From the NCBI RefSeq assembly GCF_001482385.1, contig NZ_CP013611.1, positions 496,001 through 560,000 on the forward strand: DNA of 64,000 nucleotides, read 5' to 3'. This document shows, in pieces, positions 1-11,148 of this stretch. Source of the stretch: Pseudoalteromonas rubra. Lineage in GTDB: Bacteria > Pseudomonadota > Gammaproteobacteria > Enterobacterales > Alteromonadaceae. Under the pieces are notes generated by a model that was not told the DNA's origin, made no database searches, and saw only the letters and a program-made list of their open reading frames with translations. Position numbers and translations under genes: made by a program. Every line of letters begins with the position of its first letter. Within the stretch, counting starts at the first letter, position 1.

Positions 1-20
1 GACTCGTTTCCTGTTGTTGG

Positions 21-701
21 TTAATGGGTCACACCTTTGAGGCGTGTAGATTGAAACTCTGTGGGTAAGTCGGCTACCAGTAACACAAACGCTGCGTTAC
101 GATAGGGAAGTGGGTACTGCTCCCCGGTATGAAAGTTGACAGCAGTTGCACCTTGTTTGAAGCGTTGATAATGGCCTGAAAGAGGCTGTGAATGATCCGC
201 GCTCCAGTAATCTCCATGCTTCATATGAGGGAAAAAGTCCTGGGCGATATGCACATGTCCTGGGCGGGCTGGGTTTTGCAACAAGCTGCTTAATTCACCA
301 CTGGTAGGCAGGCGCCAATGTGTCAGACCACATAAGGCTGTCTGTCTGGCTCGGTTAATCAAATCCTGAGTGTCACATCGCGAAGACTCGAAGTAACAAT
401 CTCCCAGGTTCGCTTCGCCTCTGGCCTGGCTTTGGATGGTCTCGTCAGCTGAGAGATACCAGGAATACGTCCAGTAACCGTCATGAATGTTCTCACTGTC
501 GGTTTTAACTTCCCATACCAGGTCTTTTTGGGTATCTAACACACAGGACCAGGGACCCTGCCAGGGGGATAATGGATGACCTGATTGATCCAATTTAACA
601 AATCTAGGGTGTGGCTGGACGACTGGACTCAAAGGTTCTATCCACAACAATGAGATTACAATGACAGCGGTCGCCAATGACATTAATAGACGGGTGATCA
701 T
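21..701 (-). CDS. Lcl/DUF1566 C-terminal-domain protein, exported
   Basis: 226 aa. Residues 4-22 form one hydrophobic segment (signal peptide or anchor). The rest matches the Lcl C-terminal/DUF1566 domain, seen in the hallmark C-G-x(3)-W-R-L-P-x(3)-E-L around residues 124-137 and the later YWSAD motif. Cysteines at 53, 102, 109 and 124 could form disulphides in the periplasm. Its start overlaps the stop of the upstream membrane gene by 4 bp, so the two are probably translationally coupled and act together. The molecular role of this domain is not known; it is common in proteobacterial secreted and cell-surface proteins. Confidence 0.8.
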   Translation of the reverse strand: MITRLLMSLATAVIVISLLWIEPLSPVVQPHPRFVKLDQSGHPLSPWQGPWSCVLDTQKDLVWEVKTDSENIHDGYWTYSWYLSADETIQSQARGEANLGDCYFESSRCDTQDLINRARQTALCGLTHWRLPTSGELSSLLQNPARPGHVHIAQDFFPHMKHGDYWSADHSQPLSGHYQRFKQGATAVNFHTGEQYPLPYRNAAFVLLVADLPTEFQSTRLKGVTH

Positions 702-2197
702 AGCGGGTACCTTAAGATGGCTGGACGAATGTGGCGGGTATGTGCCACCTGAGCATGGTCAAAAGCGGAAAACCACATACAAGTACCACTTTCAAGTGGC
801 ACATCATGTAAAGAGCCGGTGTTGTGCTTGCGCACTAATTCAAGGGTCCAGATACCACTGTCCCAGCTACCTCGCGCTCTGACATCGGCTCGATCTCCCT
901 CGAAACGATTAGAGCGGTACAGAATAGATGAGAGCTTGCTTCCGGGTACAAACATATCCTTTTTCTTGTGATAAGGCGTACTGCCAAACCAGGGTAAGAC
1001 GTTCAGGTGCACATTGTCTTTGTCTGGTAACCGTTTCGGGATGACGGTTTCTGGCGTGTACCACTGCCAGTTCATCACATAGGCACCACTTTCTTTGCCA
1101 TCAGGCTGATACCCGGCGGTATAGCGGCGCTGCCCTTGCTGCACCAGGGCCGGTGGCCCAAAAAAATTATCATCCGCCTGATACATGTCATTGGTTCGAA
1201 CCGCTTTCCAGTGCCATAAGTCTCGTATTTGTCCATCCATACTGGCGTGGAACCCCTTGCCGTGCCAGTTGGGTGGTTTGCCCTCAAGGGGTCGATGGCC
1301 GAGATAGGTGGTATTATCGGCCCCGCTTGAACACGAGCGGGAAAGCATCACCGCCAGTTTGTCTTCGTAGAAAGTACGCTCGTCAAATTGGTAAAAGCCA
1401 TTTTGTTGGATTTTCCAGCCTGCTTTAGTTTTTAATAAAGGCAGGTGGTTGGTACTCATGCTGGGATCGGTCCAACGTATCAGGAAGTAGCTTTCATACT
1501 GATTGGCTAGCGCCTGTATGCGAATAGTGCTGCGTCCATCGTTAAAGTTTGCGCCACCATGGGTTTCTATGGTGTAAACAGGCGCCCTTGTCCAGTGTGT
1601 TTCATCACCGTGCCCATCTATGTCAATGAACTCACTTGGACTCAGCGACGCGACTTCAAGTGTGTCTGCCGAATAGCGAGTGCTGGTGAATAACAGAAAC
1701 CCCAGTATGCATACAGAGGCCAGGATAAGCGCACCTTGTTTCTCAATGTGTGACGGGAGGAGGGCAAACAACACGCGCTTGCCATACTGAATAAAATAAA
1801 TCCAGCCATGTACGAGCAGGTAAAGCAGCAATAGCCAGACACCATAGAAGTGCAGCGGCTGCATCACCACAACATATACACCGGCCCAGAGAAACCAACC
1901 CGAGCAGAGCAGGCTTAATATAATCAGATACCCCAGACGGTTAACCCAAAGGTGGTATTGGTTTGGGTTGCTGCGATAGGGTCGCCATAGTGAAAGCGAC
2001 AAATAACTTATCGCCAGTACACTGAGGGTACTGGCACTGGCTATATGCCATGGGTATAAGTCGCCCTCAGGAAGCAGTGGACTAATGACCATCAGCCAAT
2101 CTTGTGTTAGCAAAGAAAATCTTAAGCCGGTAAGCAAGCTGCAAACCACCAGTAAGATGACCAGGGCATGAAGAAGGACAAACGTAACTCTACGCAT
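698..2197 (-). CDS. Cytochrome b561-like membrane protein with ethylbenzene-dehydrogenase-related (EB_dh) domain
   Basis: 499 aa. About five membrane segments lie in residues 5-172, with histidines 10, 51, 116 and 130 in or beside them as possible haem b ligands. From about residue 185 follows a periplasmic domain of the ethylbenzene dehydrogenase gamma-subunit-like type (haem-binding beta-sandwich; note VYTIETHGGANFNDG and FLIRWTDPSM). The fusion suggests electron transfer between the quinone pool and a periplasmic partner, but no catalytic subunit is adjacent. It is the first gene of a two-gene operon with the Lcl-domain protein. The family call is moderately sure; the substrate is unknown. 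Confidence 0.7.
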   Translation of the reverse strand: MRRVTFVLLHALVILLVVCSLLTGLRFSLLTQDWLMVISPLLPEGDLYPWHIASASTLSVLAISYLSLSLWRPYRSNPNQYHLWVNRLGYLIILSLLCSGWFLWAGVYVVVMQPLHFYGVWLLLLYLLVHGWIYFIQYGKRVLFALLPSHIEKQGALILASVCILGFLLFTSTRYSADTLEVASLSPSEFIDIDGHGDETHWTRAPVYTIETHGGANFNDGRSTIRIQALANQYESYFLIRWTDPSMSTNHLPLLKTKAGWKIQQNGFYQFDERTFYEDKLAVMLSRSCSSGADNTTYLGHRPLEGKPPNWHGKGFHASMDGQIRDLWHWKAVRTNDMYQADDNFFGPPALVQQGQRRYTAGYQPDGKESGAYVMNWQWYTPETVIPKRLPDKDNVHLNVLPWFGSTPYHKKKDMFVPGSKLSSILYRSNRFEGDRADVRARGSWDSGIWTLELVRKHNTGSLHDVPLESGTCMWFSAFDHAQVAHTRHIRPAILRYPL

Positions 2198-2284
2198 CGC
2201 AATTTTTGTTATTTATATGTTTAAATAGTGTAAACATAAAGGGTTGCAGTTTTATGTCAAGCACTAACTCATGAATAAATTCAT

Positions 2285-3586
2285 ATGTGCAACACCGAAT
2301 TATTCGCAACGCAATCTGATAAAACCTCGACTAAACTAAATAAGTGCCCGACGAAAGGTGAAAAAAGTGAGAGCCGGATGAATAAGTTTTGGTCAGAGAC
2401 GACGGAAGAAGCCCTCGACAGTGGAGAAGTGATTGATAGCATGACAGACATAGTGGCCTGCTTAAATACCAGTGATTCTATTCAACGGTTTTTGTTGGAC
2501 ATACACTGCATTTTACAAAAGGTGACGTATGCGGATAACTTTTATGTCGTGCTATATCGAGAAGATGGCAGTCTGACCTTCCCTTATTTTCATGATGTAA
2601 AGGATGACATTGACCCGGAAGATTTGGAAGCACTGTCTCTGGACGAAATCTCACATTCATTAACAGCCTATGCTTTGCAGTCGCAAAGTGTTTGCAACTA
2701 TAGCACTGAGCAATTGAATGAAATGGTGACAGAGGGACGGTTAAATATCATCGGCACAGTGCCAAAACAATGGCTTTGTTTTCCTCTTGTTAATCGCAAC
2801 AACTTTATGGGCGCGTTTATCATTCAATCCTATCGTCGTGAAGATGAATACTCTGGTGTGATTGTCGATGTCCTGTATACGATTAGCCATGTGATCTCCT
2901 CAGCCTTGGATGCGTTCAATAACCAGCAAGCTTTAGTCGAAGCCAACACGGTTTTGCAAAACTACCAGGGTGAATTAGAAATCAAAGTAGCGGAACGCAC
3001 CCAAGAGCTCGAATCGAGCCTGACTGAGTTGCAAAAAGAAATTGGTATTCGGGAGGCATTACAACAGCGGTTGGAGCATGAAGCGTTACATGACACACTA
3101 ACGGGTCTGACTAACCGAAAATTTCTATTCCGCGAGCTGAATAATCTCGCAGAGCGGTCAAAACGCGGTTCGGTCACCGTGCATATTTTGTATCTGGATT
3201 TAGACGACTTTAAACCCATCAATGATAACTATGGTCATCACAGTGGTGATATTGTGTTGCAGGAAGTTGCCAAGAGAATTCAGGGAGAACTACGTGTTTA
3301 TGACGTGCTGTGTCGTCTGGGTGGAGATGAGTTTGTGGTGGTCCTGTCTGACCCACTTGAAAAATCAGTGCTGATGCAGATCTGTTCGCGCCTTATTGCT
3401 TGTATCTCTTCTCCTATTCAACTGGAAGGGGGGCAACAGGTACAGTGTGGGTGCAGTATCGGCGTTGCCAAAAACGATGGGGTGTTCAGTGCTGAGGCCC
3501 TGTTAAAGTGTGCTGACAGTGCACTCTATTCATCGAAAGAGTTGGGCAAAAACCAGGCTTACTTTTATGAACAAGCGTTGGTTTGA
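2285..3586 (+). CDS. GAF-GGDEF diguanylate cyclase
   Basis: 433 aa from the first ATG. An alternative ATG at 2378 would remove 31 residues; neither start has a strong ribosome site. Residues about 55-205 look like a GAF sensor, about 215-265 are a charged coiled coil, and the GGDEF domain follows. The active site G-G-D-E-F is at 346-350 and an intact inhibitory I-site R-V-Y-D is at 337-340, so the protein should make cyclic di-GMP and be product-inhibited. There is no membrane segment, so it acts in the cytoplasm. It is divergent from the preceding operon with only about 90 bp between them. Confidence 0.9.
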   Translation: MCNTELFATQSDKTSTKLNKCPTKGEKSESRMNKFWSETTEEALDSGEVIDSMTDIVACLNTSDSIQRFLLDIHCILQKVTYADNFYVVLYREDGSLTFPYFHDVKDDIDPEDLEALSLDEISHSLTAYALQSQSVCNYSTEQLNEMVTEGRLNIIGTVPKQWLCFPLVNRNNFMGAFIIQSYRREDEYSGVIVDVLYTISHVISSALDAFNNQQALVEANTVLQNYQGELEIKVAERTQELESSLTELQKEIGIREALQQRLEHEALHDTLTGLTNRKFLFRELNNLAERSKRGSVTVHILYLDLDDFKPINDNYGHHSGDIVLQEVAKRIQGELRVYDVLCRLGGDEFVVVLSDPLEKSVLMQICSRLIACISSPIQLEGGQQVQCGCSIGVAKNDGVFSAEALLKCADSALYSSKELGKNQAYFYEQALV

Positions 3587-3697
3587 CGATAAATCCCGCA
3601 ACCTGGCATCTGCTATTTAAAATCTCTCTGCTCTGGTTTTTGCTTTGCGGCGTCGATTGCATTAGGATCGGGTTTTCTCCTTAACTTTTTGGTTGTT

Positions 3698-4753
3698 ATG
3701 GCACTGAGATTCTTTTTACTGGGTTTGTTTGGCTGGTGTATGGCTGCAGGCGCGGTTGAGGTAACAGACCTATATGAAGCCACTTTACAGGTGGACAACA
3801 AAACTCGTGCAAAGCGCGTTGTAGCCAGTCAGCAAGCGCTGGACCGTGTGATCCAAAAGTTGACAGGCCGCACAGAGCATTTAAATCATCCACTCATCCG
3901 GCAAAGTAAAAAACGTATTTCTGACTATATGCTCAAGTATGAGTATATCGAGTCTGCGGATGGTGATATCAAAATACGTGTAAGGTTTGAGGCGGACAAA
4001 GTAGAGCAGCTGGTCAGAGACAGCAACTTGCCCTTATGGGGCAACCGCCGACCCATGATTGCAATCTGGCTTGTGATAGAAGACAACCTGCGGCGAGAAT
4101 TTGTTACCCAGGAAAGTTACCCCCAATTGGAGCGGTTAATTTATGACACTGCGGCAGAATGGGGGATCCCCGTTGTTGTGCCTTTGATGGACCTGACCGA
4201 TCGCGCGCAGGTCGGCATTGCTGAAGTGTGGGGAAATTTTTCGGAGCCGGTTGAAGCCGCGTCGATGCGCTATAACGCTGAGCGGGTCATAACCGGCCGT
4301 TTGTTTAAACAGCCAAATAGCAGTAGTTGGCAATTAGATTGGCGTTACACAGATACGGATCAGTTTGAATCGACCCAGCAAGTGGGTGACAAGCAGCAAT
4401 TACTTATTGCCATGATTAACGATATGTCAACGGCTCTGGCCGCTGAATATGTGATAGACCCTAATCGTTCATATGCGACCAGCAGCACCGTATTGACCGT
4501 GGATAAGCTGACTTCATTTAGTAAAATTGAACTGGCCAGAAGACAGTTGCTAAGCATTAGCACCGTACAGGACGTAGATGTCATTTATCGTCAGGGGGAT
4601 CTGGTTAAGTTTGAAGTTGAACATGGTTCATCAGTCGTTGATCTGCAAAAGTCACTCAAATTAGAACGCGCATTTAGCGTCTTTGTTGACCCTCGCGCAT
4701 TTTATCAGGTTGCCAGTGCAAATAACCTCAGATATAGCTGGGTAGGGCAATGA
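3698..4753 (+). CDS. DUF2066 domain protein, exported
   Basis: 351 aa from ATG 3698 (an in-frame TTG at 3689 is less likely). A signal peptide is visible (MALRFFLLGLFGWCMAAGA, then VEVTDLYEA). The mature part matches DUF2066, a conserved gammaproteobacterial family of unknown function usually found next to hda, as here: hda starts 1 bp after its stop. Typical motifs are the KRVVASQQALDRVIQKLTG stretch near the N-terminus and the WGNRRPMIAIWLVIED segment. Probably periplasmic or envelope-located. No catalytic residues are recognised. Confidence 0.85.
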   Translation: MALRFFLLGLFGWCMAAGAVEVTDLYEATLQVDNKTRAKRVVASQQALDRVIQKLTGRTEHLNHPLIRQSKKRISDYMLKYEYIESADGDIKIRVRFEADKVEQLVRDSNLPLWGNRRPMIAIWLVIEDNLRREFVTQESYPQLERLIYDTAAEWGIPVVVPLMDLTDRAQVGIAEVWGNFSEPVEAASMRYNAERVITGRLFKQPNSSSWQLDWRYTDTDQFESTQQVGDKQQLLIAMINDMSTALAAEYVIDPNRSYATSSTVLTVDKLTSFSKIELARRQLLSISTVQDVDVIYRQGDLVKFEVEHGSSVVDLQKSLKLERAFSVFVDPRAFYQVASANNLRYSWVGQ

Positions 4754-4754
4754 T

Positions 4755-5459
4755 ATGACGCAGCCAATGCAAATGGCGTTGCCCGTTACTTTACCTGATG
4801 ACGAAACTTTCAGTGCTTATTTTGGTGGTGAGGGGTCGCTTGAAGTGACGCACCTGAAAAGCGCGCTCGAATCGGGCCAGCAGGATTTTCAATTCACTTA
4901 TTTGTGTGGCCTGGGTGACTCAGGTAAGTCGCATTTACTTTATGCCACGTGTATCCATGCGCAAGAGCAAGGCCTGTCGACCATACTGCTGTCGCTCAGA
5001 GAGGTGATAAATTTTGGTCCGGCGGTGCTCGATGGTCTGGAAACTCTGGATGTTGTGTGCATTGATGATGTGCATTTGGTAGCAGGTGATGAGCCTTGGG
5101 AAAAAGCCCTGTTTAATTTTTTCAATCGCTTCAACGAACCTGGAAAGTGCCTGGTTGTGACCGCGGATCTGCTACCGAACATGCTGAATTTGAGTTTGCC
5201 TGACCTGGAATCACGGTTTACCTGGGGAACCACCTTTCAGATCCGTTCAATGAGCGATGACGATAAAGCCGAAGCACTGGTAAAACGCGCAAAAATGCGG
5301 GGCCTTGAGCTCAGTGATGAATGCGCGCGATTTTTGCTGACCCGGCTTAGCCGCGATATGCGTGCTTTGCTGGATGTGCTTGATAAACTGGATCATGCTT
5401 CAATGGCAGCTCAGCGAAAATTAACAATCCCATTCATTAAGACGACTCTGAATTTATGA
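4755..5459 (+). CDS. hda: DnaA regulatory inactivator Hda
   Basis: 234 aa AAA+ protein, the usual length. The N-terminal clamp-binding motif Q-M-A-L-P (residues 6-10), used by Hda to bind DnaN, is followed by the family motif LPDDETF. A Walker A motif G-L-G-D-S-G-K-S is at 52-59 and Walker B is in VVCIDDVHL. With the DNA-loaded sliding clamp it stimulates ATP hydrolysis by DnaA and so stops re-initiation. SeqA, the other main limiter of initiation, lies at the far end of this window. Cotranscribed with the DUF2066 gene. Confidence 0.95.
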   Translation: MTQPMQMALPVTLPDDETFSAYFGGEGSLEVTHLKSALESGQQDFQFTYLCGLGDSGKSHLLYATCIHAQEQGLSTILLSLREVINFGPAVLDGLETLDVVCIDDVHLVAGDEPWEKALFNFFNRFNEPGKCLVVTADLLPNMLNLSLPDLESRFTWGTTFQIRSMSDDDKAEALVKRAKMRGLELSDECARFLLTRLSRDMRALLDVLDKLDHASMAAQRKLTIPFIKTTLNL

Positions 5460-5618
5460 GCCTTGCTTGTGGGATTTTTGACCGTCGACGTCACAAATGT
5501 CACAAGAAATGCTAAACCAGCCCAAAATCAACCAACAACCAGCAAATTGTCCATGAAAAGCCCCTAATTTGGGCTAGAATCTGCCCCGTTGTTTCAGTTA
5601 TTATAATCGATTCAATGA

Positions 5619-6632
<1,014 letters not shown>

Positions 6633-6645
6633 GAGCGATACAACA

Positions 6646-9033
6646 ATGAAATTTAGTGAAAAGTGGTTAAGAGAATGGGTTAATCCTGCGATTGATACCG
6701 AGGCTCTATCTGAACAGCTTTCAATGGCCGGACTGGAAGTCGATGGTGTCGACCCGGTTGCGGGTGACTTCGAAGGCGTCGTAATTGGTGAAGTGGTTGA
6801 GTGTGGCCAACACCCGGACGCAGACAAATTACGTGTAACCAAAGTCAATGTTGGTGAAGACGAGTTGCTGGATATCGTGTGTGGTGCTGCGAATTGCCGC
6901 ACTGGCCTGAAAGTCGCAGTGGCGAAAGTGGGTGCTGTACTGCCAGGTGGCTTTAAAATCAAAAAAGCAAAATTACGTGGTCAGCCGTCGCATGGTATGT
7001 TGTGTGCGTTTGAAGAGCTGGGCATGGCAGAAAGCTCTGACGGTATTTTAGAGCTACCAGCAGATGCGCAAATTGGCCAAAACATCCGCGAATACTTTAA
7101 CCTAGACGACGTTACCATCGATGTTGACCTGACTGCTAACCGCAGTGATTGCCTGGGGATCAAAGGTCTGGCACGCGAAGTGGGTGTGTTAAATGGTATT
7201 GATGTCAATGCGTTGGCTATTCCAGCTGTTGAGCCAACCATTGATGACAAAATTGAGATTGAGCTGGTAAATAGTCAGGCTTGTCCTCGTTACCTTGGCC
7301 GCGTGGTTAAAGGTATCAACCTGGATGCAATCACACCTCTTTGGATGGTTGAAAAGTTACGCCGCTCTGGTATTCGCTCAATCGATCCGGTTGTTGACAT
7401 CACTAACTACGTATTACTTGAGTTGGGTCACCCTATGCATGCGTTTGACCTAAGTGCCATTGAAGGTGGTATCAAAGTACGTAGTGCTGCTGAAAACGAA
7501 GAGCTGGTATTGCTTGATGGTAATACGGCCAAGCTGAAGCCAAGTACATTAGTGATTGCTGATCACAATAAAGCGCTGGCGATAGCCGGTATCTTCGGTG
7601 GTGAAAACTCAGGTGTTAAAGAAGGCACTACAGACATCTTGCTTGAAAGCGCATTCTTCAGTCCTTTAGCTATTGCTGGTCAGGCACGTAGCTATGGCCT
7701 GCATACTGATGCATCACACCGTTATGAACGCGGAGTGGATTATCAGTTACAGCATGATGCTATGGAGCGAGCAACGGCCTTGCTACTTGAAATTGCTGGC
7801 GGCCAGGCAGGTCCGGTTGTAGAAGCCGTGTCTGAAGCTGATTTACCTGAGGCTAAATCTGTCACGCTGCGCCGCTCACGTCTGGATCGTGTTATTGGCT
7901 ATCATATTGCTGATGAAAAAGTGACGGATATCCTGACGCGCCTTGGTCTGGATGTGGCATTTGCCAACGATAGCTGGACTGCAACTGTACCAAGTTATCG
8001 TTTCGACATTAGTATTGAAGAAGATCTCATTGAGGAAGTTGCACGTGTGTTCGGGTATAATAATATCCCAAATGTAGCACCGACCGCGGCATTAAAGATG
8101 ACCGATCACCAAGAAGCACGCTTGCCGGTTTCTCGCCTGCGTAACGAACTGGTCGCACGTGGCTATCAGGAAGCAATTACCTACAGCTTCGTTGATCCTA
8201 AGAAACAACAACTGCTGCACCCTGAAAGTGATGCTTTGGTACTACCACATCCTATTTCGGTAGAAATGTCTGCGATGCGCGTAAGCCTGATGCCGGGGTT
8301 GCTTAATGCCGTAGCCTACAACCAAAACCGCCAGCAGGCTCGCATCCGTTTATTTGAACACGGCCTGAAGTTCGTTAAAGATGAAACTGCAGAAAACGGC
8401 GTTCGTCAAACTCCTGTGATTGGTGGTGTGGTATATGGCAATACGCACAATGAACACTGGGGCATTGAAAGCCGTAAGACTGATTTCTTTGACGTGAAAG
8501 GCGATGTAGAGGCATTGCTGGCTTTATGTAATGACAAAGCGCGTTTTAGCTTCAAAGCGCAACCAAGTGATGGTCTGCATCCGGGTCAATCTGCTGCCAT
8601 TTATGCCAATGGTGAGAAAGTGGGTTATATCGGCGCGGTTCATCCGCAGCTGCAAAAATCACTGGATCTTAATGAAACTGCGTATGTTTTTGAAGTTGAA
8701 ACAGCGGCGATCGCTGAACGTAAGCTTCCAGAAGCTGTTAGTATCTCAAAATTCCCGTCAAATCGCCGTGATATTGCTATTTTAGTTGCAGATGATGTAA
8801 AAATAGGCGATATTTTAGAAAGCATTGAGAAAGTTGGCGGAAATCAATTAGTTGACCTAAACTTATTCGATGTGTATAAGGGCAAAGGTATTGAGCCTGG
8901 TTATAAGAGTTTAGCCATTGCTCTAACACTGCAAGCCGTTGATAGAACGCTCGAAGAGAAAGACATCAACGACACTGTAGAAATCGTGGTGGCCGAATTG
9001 GCCAAACAATTTAATGCATCGTTGAGGGACTAG
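6646..9033 (+). CDS. pheT: Phenylalanine--tRNA ligase beta subunit
   Basis: 795 aa, normal length. Domains in order: tRNA-binding EMAP-like fold (about 40-150, including [15 protein letters not shown]), B3/B4 editing domain (about 210-380), B5 (about 400-475), catalytic-like core (about 490-690) and a C-terminal ferredoxin-fold anticodon-binding domain (about 700-795, [14 protein letters not shown]). It pairs with PheS and hydrolyses mischarged Tyr-tRNA-Phe. Followed 2 bp later by ihfA, the arrangement seen across gammaproteobacteria. Confidence 0.98.
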   Translation: MKFSEKWLREWVNPAIDTEALSEQLSMAGLEVDGVDPVAGDFEGVVIGEVVECGQHPDADKLRVTKVNVGEDELLDIVCGAANCRTGLKVAVAKVGAVLPGGFKIKKAKLRGQPSHGMLCAFEELGMAESSDGILELPADAQIGQNIREYFNLDDVTIDVDLTANRSDCLGIKGLAREVGVLNGIDVNALAIPAVEPTIDDKIEIELVNSQACPRYLGRVVKGINLDAITPLWMVEKLRRSGIRSIDPVVDITNYVLLELGHPMHAFDLSAIEGGIKVRSAAENEELVLLDGNTAKLKPSTLVIADHNKALAIAGIFGGENSGVKEGTTDILLESAFFSPLAIAGQARSYGLHTDASHRYERGVDYQLQHDAMERATALLLEIAGGQAGPVVEAVSEADLPEAKSVTLRRSRLDRVIGYHIADEKVTDILTRLGLDVAFANDSWTATVPSYRFDISIEEDLIEEVARVFGYNNIPNVAPTAALKMTDHQEARLPVSRLRNELVARGYQEAITYSFVDPKKQQLLHPESDALVLPHPISVEMSAMRVSLMPGLLNAVAYNQNRQQARIRLFEHGLKFVKDETAENGVRQTPVIGGVVYGNTHNEHWGIESRKTDFFDVKGDVEALLALCNDKARFSFKAQPSDGLHPGQSAAIYANGEKVGYIGAVHPQLQKSLDLNETAYVFEVETAAIAERKLPEAVSISKFPSNRRDIAILVADDVKIGDILESIEKVGGNQLVDLNLFDVYKGKGIEPGYKSLAIALTLQAVDRTLEEKDINDTVEIVVAELAKQFNASLRD

Positions 9034-9035
9034 AT

Positions 9036-9335
9036 ATGGCGCTTACTAAAGCCGACATAGCTGAACACCTATTTGAGAAATTGGGGATAAATAAAAAGGA
9101 TGCCAAAGACTTAGTTGAAGCGTTTTTTGAAGAAATCCGCTCAGCGCTGGAAAGTGGAGAGCAGGTAAAGCTGTCCGGTTTTGGTAATTTCGACCTGCGT
9201 GATAAAAAAGAACGCCCTGGTCGTAACCCTAAAACTGGTGAAGACATTCCCATCTCGGCACGCCGTGTTGTAACTTTCAGACCTGGTCAGAAGTTAAAAA
9301 CACGTGTAGAAGTGGGAACCAGCAAAAACCTGTGA
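9036..9335 (+). CDS. ihfA: Integration host factor alpha subunit
   Basis: 99 aa, the family length. It has the HU/IHF fold with the DNA-intercalating arm, visible as [20 protein letters not shown] (about 62-81), and the GFGNF motif before it. With IhfB it bends DNA at specific sites and serves replication, recombination and promoter architecture. Last gene of the pheST operon, closed by a strong hairpin terminator about 75 bp downstream. Confidence 0.97.
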   Translation: MALTKADIAEHLFEKLGINKKDAKDLVEAFFEEIRSALESGEQVKLSGFGNFDLRDKKERPGRNPKTGEDIPISARRVVTFRPGQKLKTRVEVGTSKNL

Positions 9336-9411
9336 TCACGCAGACGTCTTTGGGTTAGATCGCAGGCATGTTCTGCTGCGTAACCTTCAGCTAGATATCT
9401 GTATGATAATT

Positions 9412-9441
9412 AAGAAACCCCGGCATCAACCGGGGTTTCTT
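9412..9441. terminator. Rho-independent terminator after ihfA
   Basis: A perfect 12-bp stem AAGAAACCCCGG / CCGGGGTTTCTT with a 6-base loop. The right arm supplies the T-rich end for + strand transcription. It ends the pheS-pheT-ihfA operon. Confidence 0.9.
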
Positions 9442-9503
9442 GTCATAAAAATTTAATTTACCTGTTTTAACATCTGGCCTTTGTATTTGTTTGGAGTGCG
9501 AAG

Positions 9504-11087
9504 TTGATCCAGGGTAATCACTCCTTGACTAATCGTATAAAAAATATCTGTGTTGCGTGGTTGATAAGTTCTCTGCTATTTGGCTCTTTGGCGATTTTTG
9601 TCTACGTGCAACAGAAAGAAGCCGCAAAGCAATCCGTTCAGGCCGCCTCCGAATTGATCCGACAGGAGCTAGATTCGCAGCTTCATAATATTGATGTCTT
9701 TTTAAAACATGCAGAGCGCCTCGATGAAACATGTGACGCTCATACTATCTCTTTAATGCGAGAGCAGGTATTCGTTAATCCTGCATTGAGTGAGATTGGC
9801 ATCGTCGATGAATATGGCCGATTACTGTGTAACTCATTTGGCCGCCTGACGCCCCCGGTACAAACCACAGAGCCCATAAAACAACCCGGCTTGAGGTATC
9901 ATGGCCCAATCATTACTGACTTTTTGCAAGTCCCTGCGTTTGTGCTGGCGCGCACACGCAATGATGGATTTGAAGTTAATGCCTTACTACCAACCAGCTG
10001 GTTAAGTGATACCTTAGATATTACCCGGCATAAAAACCTGGTTTTCATTGCTTTGCTCGATGGTGAGTCCGGCGTGCCCATATTTTTGCGTGGCAAATAC
10101 ACTTTACCTTTGGGCGAGACGATATTTCCCATGACGGATGTACTGGAGTTTGAAGGGCATTTTGACGATGGCACGCAGAAATATATCTTTGCACGGCCGC
10201 TTGCTGCTTTGCCACAACTGACCATTATGGTGGCCAGCGATGCAAAACGACTGTCTACCATCCAGCCTGTGTGGTTGTTAACCCTGTTGCTTTTATATTG
10301 TGGCTCATTGGTGGGGCTCACTATGTTGCTTAACCACTATGACAGCCGGGTATTGAGTAGCCGGGCATTGTTGCTTGGGGCTATCAATAAGCAGGAACTA
10401 TTTAATGTCTATCAGCCTCTGGTAGATGCAACGACTCGGGAAGTTGTTGGGGTTGAAGTGCTGATCCGCTGGCAGCACCCTGTGGAGGGGGAGCTTAGCC
10501 CGGCCTATTTCGTTCCCGAAGCGGAGCGCGATGGCAGTATTCTTGATCTGTCGATTTATCAGATAGAAAGAGCGCTGACTGAATTGCGTGCAATTTTACA
10601 AAGTAAACCTCACTTCAAGGTGTCGTTTAACGTTAACGGTTATTTGTTGACTTGCGCAGACTACCTTGAAGTGTTGCACAAAGCGAACCAGAATATCCCG
10701 AAACTCACCATAGAGCTGACAGAGCGTGACGTGTTATCTCAGGCACAAATACACTCCGTTCTTCAGTCATTGGTAGACTCAGGGGTCGAGATCGCGATAG
10801 ACGACTTTGGTACCGGTTACAGTGGTTTGCATTATCTGCAGAGTTTTCCAATCGATCTGTTGAAGATAGACCAGACCTTTGTTGCCTCTATTGGTATGGA
10901 TAACCTGCAGTCCCCTGTACTTAATGCGATGATAGAGATGGCAGCTAAGCTTGATAAAAAGCTGATTGCAGAGGGCGTAGAAACGGCGCATCAGGCAGAG
11001 TATTTATCCCGTCAGGGTGTGTGTGTGCACCAGGGTTGGTACTATTATATGGCGATGCCAATTCAGAAGCTTAAAGAGGTTTGCTAA
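9504..11087 (+). CDS. Membrane EAL-domain cyclic di-GMP phosphodiesterase with CSS-type sensor
   Basis: 527 aa from a TTG start that has a good ribosome site (TTTGGAG, 8 bp away). Two membrane segments (about 15-33 and 254-275) enclose a periplasmic loop with cysteines (CDAHT.., LLCNSFG) resembling the CSS-motif sensor of E. coli Pde proteins, which responds to disulphide state. The EAL signature is E-V-L (E318) rather than E-A-L. The other catalytic elements are present: ELTERD, DDFGTGYSGL, LLKIDQTFV and EGVET. It should therefore hydrolyse c-di-GMP to pGpG. It stands alone between two terminators and may oppose the diguanylate cyclase at 2.3 kb. Confidence 0.9.
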   Translation: MIQGNHSLTNRIKNICVAWLISSLLFGSLAIFVYVQQKEAAKQSVQAASELIRQELDSQLHNIDVFLKHAERLDETCDAHTISLMREQVFVNPALSEIGIVDEYGRLLCNSFGRLTPPVQTTEPIKQPGLRYHGPIITDFLQVPAFVLARTRNDGFEVNALLPTSWLSDTLDITRHKNLVFIALLDGESGVPIFLRGKYTLPLGETIFPMTDVLEFEGHFDDGTQKYIFARPLAALPQLTIMVASDAKRLSTIQPVWLLTLLLLYCGSLVGLTMLLNHYDSRVLSSRALLLGAINKQELFNVYQPLVDATTREVVGVEVLIRWQHPVEGELSPAYFVPEAERDGSILDLSIYQIERALTELRAILQSKPHFKVSFNVNGYLLTCADYLEVLHKANQNIPKLTIELTERDVLSQAQIHSVLQSLVDSGVEIAIDDFGTGYSGLHYLQSFPIDLLKIDQTFVASIGMDNLQSPVLNAMIEMAAKLDKKLIAEGVETAHQAEYLSRQGVCVHQGWYYYMAMPIQKLKEVC

Positions 11088-11115
11088 TTTACGTAATATA
11101 ACGGCCTGTAATAGA

Positions 11116-11137
11116 AAAGCCCCGGTTACGGGGCTTT
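11116..11137. terminator. Bidirectional terminator between convergent genes
   Basis: Stem AAAGCCCCG / CGGGGCTTT with a GTTA loop. It lies between the EAL gene (+) and the alpha-glucosidase gene (-), and A/T-rich arms allow use on both strands. Confidence 0.8.
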
Positions 11138-11148
11138 AGGTCAAGGGA

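Noticed and set aside
5553..5576. Hairpin AGCCC..GGGCT upstream of pheS as a Phe attenuator
   Set aside because: No short reading frame with clustered Phe codons was found, and no T-run follows on the coding strand.
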